Shown here in pieces: positions 60,620 to 64,000 of a stretch of DNA of 64,000 nucleotides. Made by a program: the position numbers and the translations under genes. Position 1 is the first letter of the stretch; every line of letters starts with the position of its first letter. The notes under the pieces were generated by a model that saw only the letters and a list, made by a program, of their open reading frames with translations, ran no database searches and was not told the origin of the DNA. Origin of the DNA: Tyto alba (taxonomy: Eukaryota; Chordata; Aves; Strigiformes; Tytonidae); the NCBI RefSeq assembly GCF_018691265.1, contig NW_024881313.1, forward strand, positions 13,279,001-13,343,000. Reading direction: 5' to 3'.

Positions 60620-60995
60620 AAAACTGGGGCTGATCAGCCTGGAAAAGAGGTGGCCTATTGGGAGCTTATCAATGTGCGTAAATACCTGACAGGGTGAGTA
60701 AAGAAGGCAGAGGCAGACTCTTCCCAGTAGTGCCCAGTGGCAGAATAAAAGATGATGGGACACAAACTGAAACAGAAGAAATTGCATTTTTAACACAACA
60801 AAACCTTATTTTCTGTGGTGAGGGTTGTCAAACACTGGAACAGAGAGGTCATGAAGTCTCCAGCCTTGGAGATACTCAAAACTCAACTGGACATGGCCTG
60901 AGCAATCTGCTCCAGCTGACCCTGATTTGAGCAGTAGCTTGGTTGAGACAGTGTCCAGAGGTTCCTCCCGACCTCGGCCACTGTGATGCTGTGAG
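60620..60995 (+). mobile_element. Old CR1 3'-end fragment
   Basis: Similar to the C-terminal end and 3' UTR of a different CR1 subfamily from the 40.8-kb copy. It reads in order as the landmarks 'GGGCTGATCAGCCTGGAAAAGAG', 'CTTCCCAGTAGTGCCCAGTG', 'GGGACACAAACTGAAAC', 'GAAGTCTCCAGCCTTGGAGATACTCAAAACTC' and 'CCAGAGGTTCCTCCCGACCTC', ending near GTGATGCTGTGAG, a degraded octamer tail. Substitutions and indels have destroyed the frame, so this is an older insertion. Confidence 0.88.
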
Positions 60996-61269
60996 TTCAG
61001 GAACCCCTCTAGACAATAACTTGGTAGGTACTTCACTGCATGTAACTGAAAGGTATCAGCATCTATAATGCTTGCTTCAAAATATTTGCTTCACCAAAGG
61101 AACACAAGATGTGCTGACATGGAGGTGCAAATTGAAAAATGGAACTATGAGCTGCTCTGGGATACACAATTCAAAACTATTAATTATGAACTGATAATGC
61201 AGAAGACAGTGCTGAATTAATTCCTTCAAAGTTAATACCATGGGATAAAGCCCTGGCGGGAAGAGGGGC

Positions 61270-61605
61270 CCAAGTTGGTTAAGATTCAAAGATCACCTCC
61301 TCCAAGCTCAGAAGCAATGAATCTCAACAAAGGGGAAGTTAGGCAAAAATGCCAGGAAGCCTATGTGGGTGAACAAGGAGCTCCTGGACAAATTCAAACA
61401 CAAAAAGGAAGCCTACAAAGGGTGAAAGCAAGAACAGAGAGCCTGGAGAAATACAAAGAAACTGTCTAAGCAGCCAGGGATCAGGTTAGGAAAGCTAAAG
61501 CCCTGATAGAATTAAATCTGGCCAGGGATGTCAAGGGCAACAAGGAAAGCTTCTATAGGTACATCAGGTATAAAAGGAAGACTAGAAATTGAGGATTGGG
61601 ACAAC
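61270..61605 (+). mobile_element. CR1 ORF2 fragment (endonuclease-RT linker region)
   Basis: The translation in the most similar frame contains ARKPMWVNKELLDKFKHKKE (about 61350-61408), corresponding to the CR1 ORF2 linker 'PPWMNKELLDKLKHKKE'. Frame-shifted matches to '[28 protein letters not shown]' follow at about 61480-61570. Because this is an upstream part of ORF2 lying downstream of the 60.6-kb 3' end, it must be a separate insertion or a rearranged piece. It is disabled by stops and frameshifts. Confidence 0.82.
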
Positions 61606-64000
61606 CTTTTATTTGGGCAGTGATGAAAATGCTTCCCAACATATTTATTCCTTGCTGTGTATGATTCCATGCAATGAAAAGTACAATTTCAGTGATGTAA
61701 GAGCATGTTAGCCTCAGATGCTCACACTCCTGTAACAGTAACAGCTTACTGTCGTTCTCATCACCTCAGATGCTTCTGTCCAAAAGCTCTCCACTTTAGG
61801 AGTCACAGACATCCAGGCTAGCAGCATGTATCAGGTAAGGAACAGAAATTTTTTCCAGATAATAATAAGCAACATGCTGAGGTTGTCAGGTGCCCTAAAC
61901 CAGTAGAGTTCTGCAATGGCAGATGATGAACTTATGGGGATTTTTGTACAGCACCAAGACTGACTTTCTTCTTGCCTTTTTTTTTTTTCACAGCCTCTGT
62001 AGCATCAGCCTGTACCACTACTGTTCCCTCACCCTGGTAAGCTGTCACAGAAAAGTACACGCATTAGGAACAATATGGAGGGCCACATATTTTGTATTTA
62101 GAAATAGGGTCAAATCTTCACAGTGGCTTGCCTCCACCCTAACAAAAAAATCTCACCTTTCACTTTCATCTCAAAGTCCCTGCCAGCAAAATGTGAATTA
62201 CATGTAGTACCTACATCCTGGACTCCTGAGCCCTAGAAGAGCACAACCCATAAGACCACTTATTTAGTCCTACTTTATCCTGACACTGGGATCTATGAAC
62301 CTCAAATGGAAGATGAGGCAGTAATAAAACCAGCAAAAACAATGCTGTCTGTCAGGCCTGCCTGTCACAGATAGGAGCTTCTTTGACACCACTGTAGAAC
62401 TAACAAATAGAAAGGACATTCATGGCCTGCACACACTTCTCAGGGTCACCCCCTCCTGCCTCTCCTCTCTTTGAAAAGCCAGAGCTCTTTGGGTCTCTAC
62501 TTCATGCACAGCTTCAATGATGCTCAGTTTCTTTGCTCCCACATTGGCATTTCACAGATTCTTAATAACCCCTTATTAAACCAAAAAGTGCACTTTCATA
62601 CATGCTAATGAGAAGAGCATAATGTTAGCTCAAGGAGTGGGAAGTACAGCCCTGCAATGAAGCACTTTTCCAAAATACCTCGGTATTCACATGGGCAGGT
62701 GAAATATATACTTGAGGACAGAGTAATAATAAAGTCATATTCATATGCAAGGACATCTGAGCATATATGGCATATAATGAATTTGTGTTTAAACATCTGA
62801 AAAGAGTCGTCTGCATAAAATGCTATGAAGGGATTAAGCCAAGAAGAGTCATGTGGCAGTGACTCAATAAGAAAGATAAAGCACAGTCATTTAGGCCCCT
62901 GTTTCCCCCAAACCTTAGCTTCAGCTGCTCAGGCTTCATTTACATTACCACATCTTGTGCTTCAGCTATTAACAGCATACTACATTGTGACTGGCCTTTT
63001 GTGGGGACACAAAAAGAGCGAGTGGTCACAAGGAAACCTTTGTGCCTCTTCCATGGTTGCATAGGAGAGCCGGTCCTTGCAGTCCACAGCTGTAGAGGGA
63101 GTTCCAGAGTTAATAATGTCAGCAGCAGAACACTTTTCAAAGGAAAGTGGAGCAGAAGGAAGGGCAGTTAAAGCTCCGCTCTCTTTCTCTCACATTAGTT
63201 ACCAAACTAAACAGAGGGAGTTTATGCTGTACCCCCACAAAGGAGACATACAAACTACTTGTGATTGGAGAAATCCTTTCCATGACACTGAGACTTTCCA
63301 TCTGCCCTTGAGAGCCGACAGGCACAATGCTTTCAGGAATTACCAGCGCTGCAGTGCACCTGCAGTTCCCCCGTGATGTTGCTGTGCCCTTGCTAGTGTC
63401 AGGAGAATAGGCATCATACGGGATTTATGCATGTCCTATTGCTGGATTTATTTATGGTATTTTTAAGCACTGCCCGCATGCATGGTGCTTAAAAAGACAT
63501 AAGCTCTGCCTGGAAGAGATTACTTGCTACATACTCATTCATTCTCCGTCTCAAAAAAATCACAAAAGGTATTTTAAAGGGAATATAAAAAGCCTTATTC
63601 ACCCTCTAATCAGAGAGTGCATCAGCATGCCTAACTAGCTAATTTGAGTCACTGAATTTGTCCTAAATATCAAACTTTATGAATGAGCAATCTGGGAAGT
63701 TAGAATTGGAAGCCCCAGTTCTGAGCATGTTTTTACGAAGGATATGCTTACGTTTTGTAAATTGAGCTATAAGCCCTATAGAAGAATTGTTCACAACCTG
63801 CATAAAAAAAAAAAAAAAAAAAGGTAAAATAAGAAATAAGGGATGATGCTAGAAAAACAAAATTCTCCTGATGCAAAGAGAATTAAAAAGACTCTTTCAA
63901 ATAAAGCTGGATGTGTCCCACATGTAGAAAACACACTTGTGTCTGAGAAGAGAGAGCCGGCAGGTGTCAGCCTTGCTTTATACAACCAGCCTCTCCCTGG
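61606..64000. other. Gene-poor 5' flank, end of window
   Basis: No gene or further transposon was recognised. An A run of about 19 lies near 63804-63822 and a T run of about 11 near 61979-61989. Confidence 0.5.

Overview
The window looks like nuclear DNA from a bird, probably a neoavian rather than a galliform. The evidence is (i) CR1 retrotransposon copies with avian-type 3' ends, one finishing in an ATTCTATG-type octamer tail, (ii) a solo retroviral LTR whose ends match a TGTCCTGG...ACCACAACA family I know from neoavian genomes, and (iii) AT-rich flanks around a dense block of CpG islands, with a vertebrate exon/intron arrangement. Almost none of the open reading frames are genes; the long ones in the GC-rich block are by-products of GC bias and simple repeats.

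The one host protein-coding piece I can support is a short exon on the minus strand (12137 down to 12084) encoding MQAVYWYAVLLLQPTLYL, followed directly by a GTGAGT splice donor. It matches the signal-peptide exon of neurexophilin 1 (NXPH1), a secreted ligand of alpha-neurexins. The rest of the protein (glycosylated core and Cys-rich domain) is not in the window, so positions 1 to about 12083 are the first part of an intron longer than 12 kb, and positions above about 13.3 kb are 5' flank. A 21-codon upstream ORF ends 9 nt before the NXPH1 ATG and places an in-frame stop there. A plausible, unproven 5' gene model is a CCAAT/AT-rich promoter near 13.33 kb, a noncoding first exon ending at a GTAAGT donor at 13213, and an acceptor at 12246.

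Layout. 1-5.0 kb: AT-rich intron. 5.0-5.5 kb: small CpG island with 15-bp repeats, a 26-base G run and a 32-base A run. 5.5-7.3 kb: AT-rich, possibly conserved noncoding sequence. 7.3-9.0 kb: CpG-rich stretch with poly(A) and C/G runs. 9.0-10.8 kb: AT-rich with several long A/T tracts. 10.8-14.2 kb: the main NXPH1 CpG-island block, holding a plus-strand TATA box, a (CGGAGC)12 hexanucleotide array, the NXPH1 exon and G/C-rich minisatellites. 14.2-64 kb: gene-poor 5' flank with a decayed CR1/L3-like LINE split by a solo LTR (25.1-27.2 kb), a 1.2-kb CR1 copy (40.77-41.96 kb), two older CR1 fragments (60.6-61.6 kb), a 33-bp tandem duplication and scattered microsatellites. There is no operon-like organisation; the functional unit is the NXPH1 promoter/first coding exon with its surrounding CpG islands.
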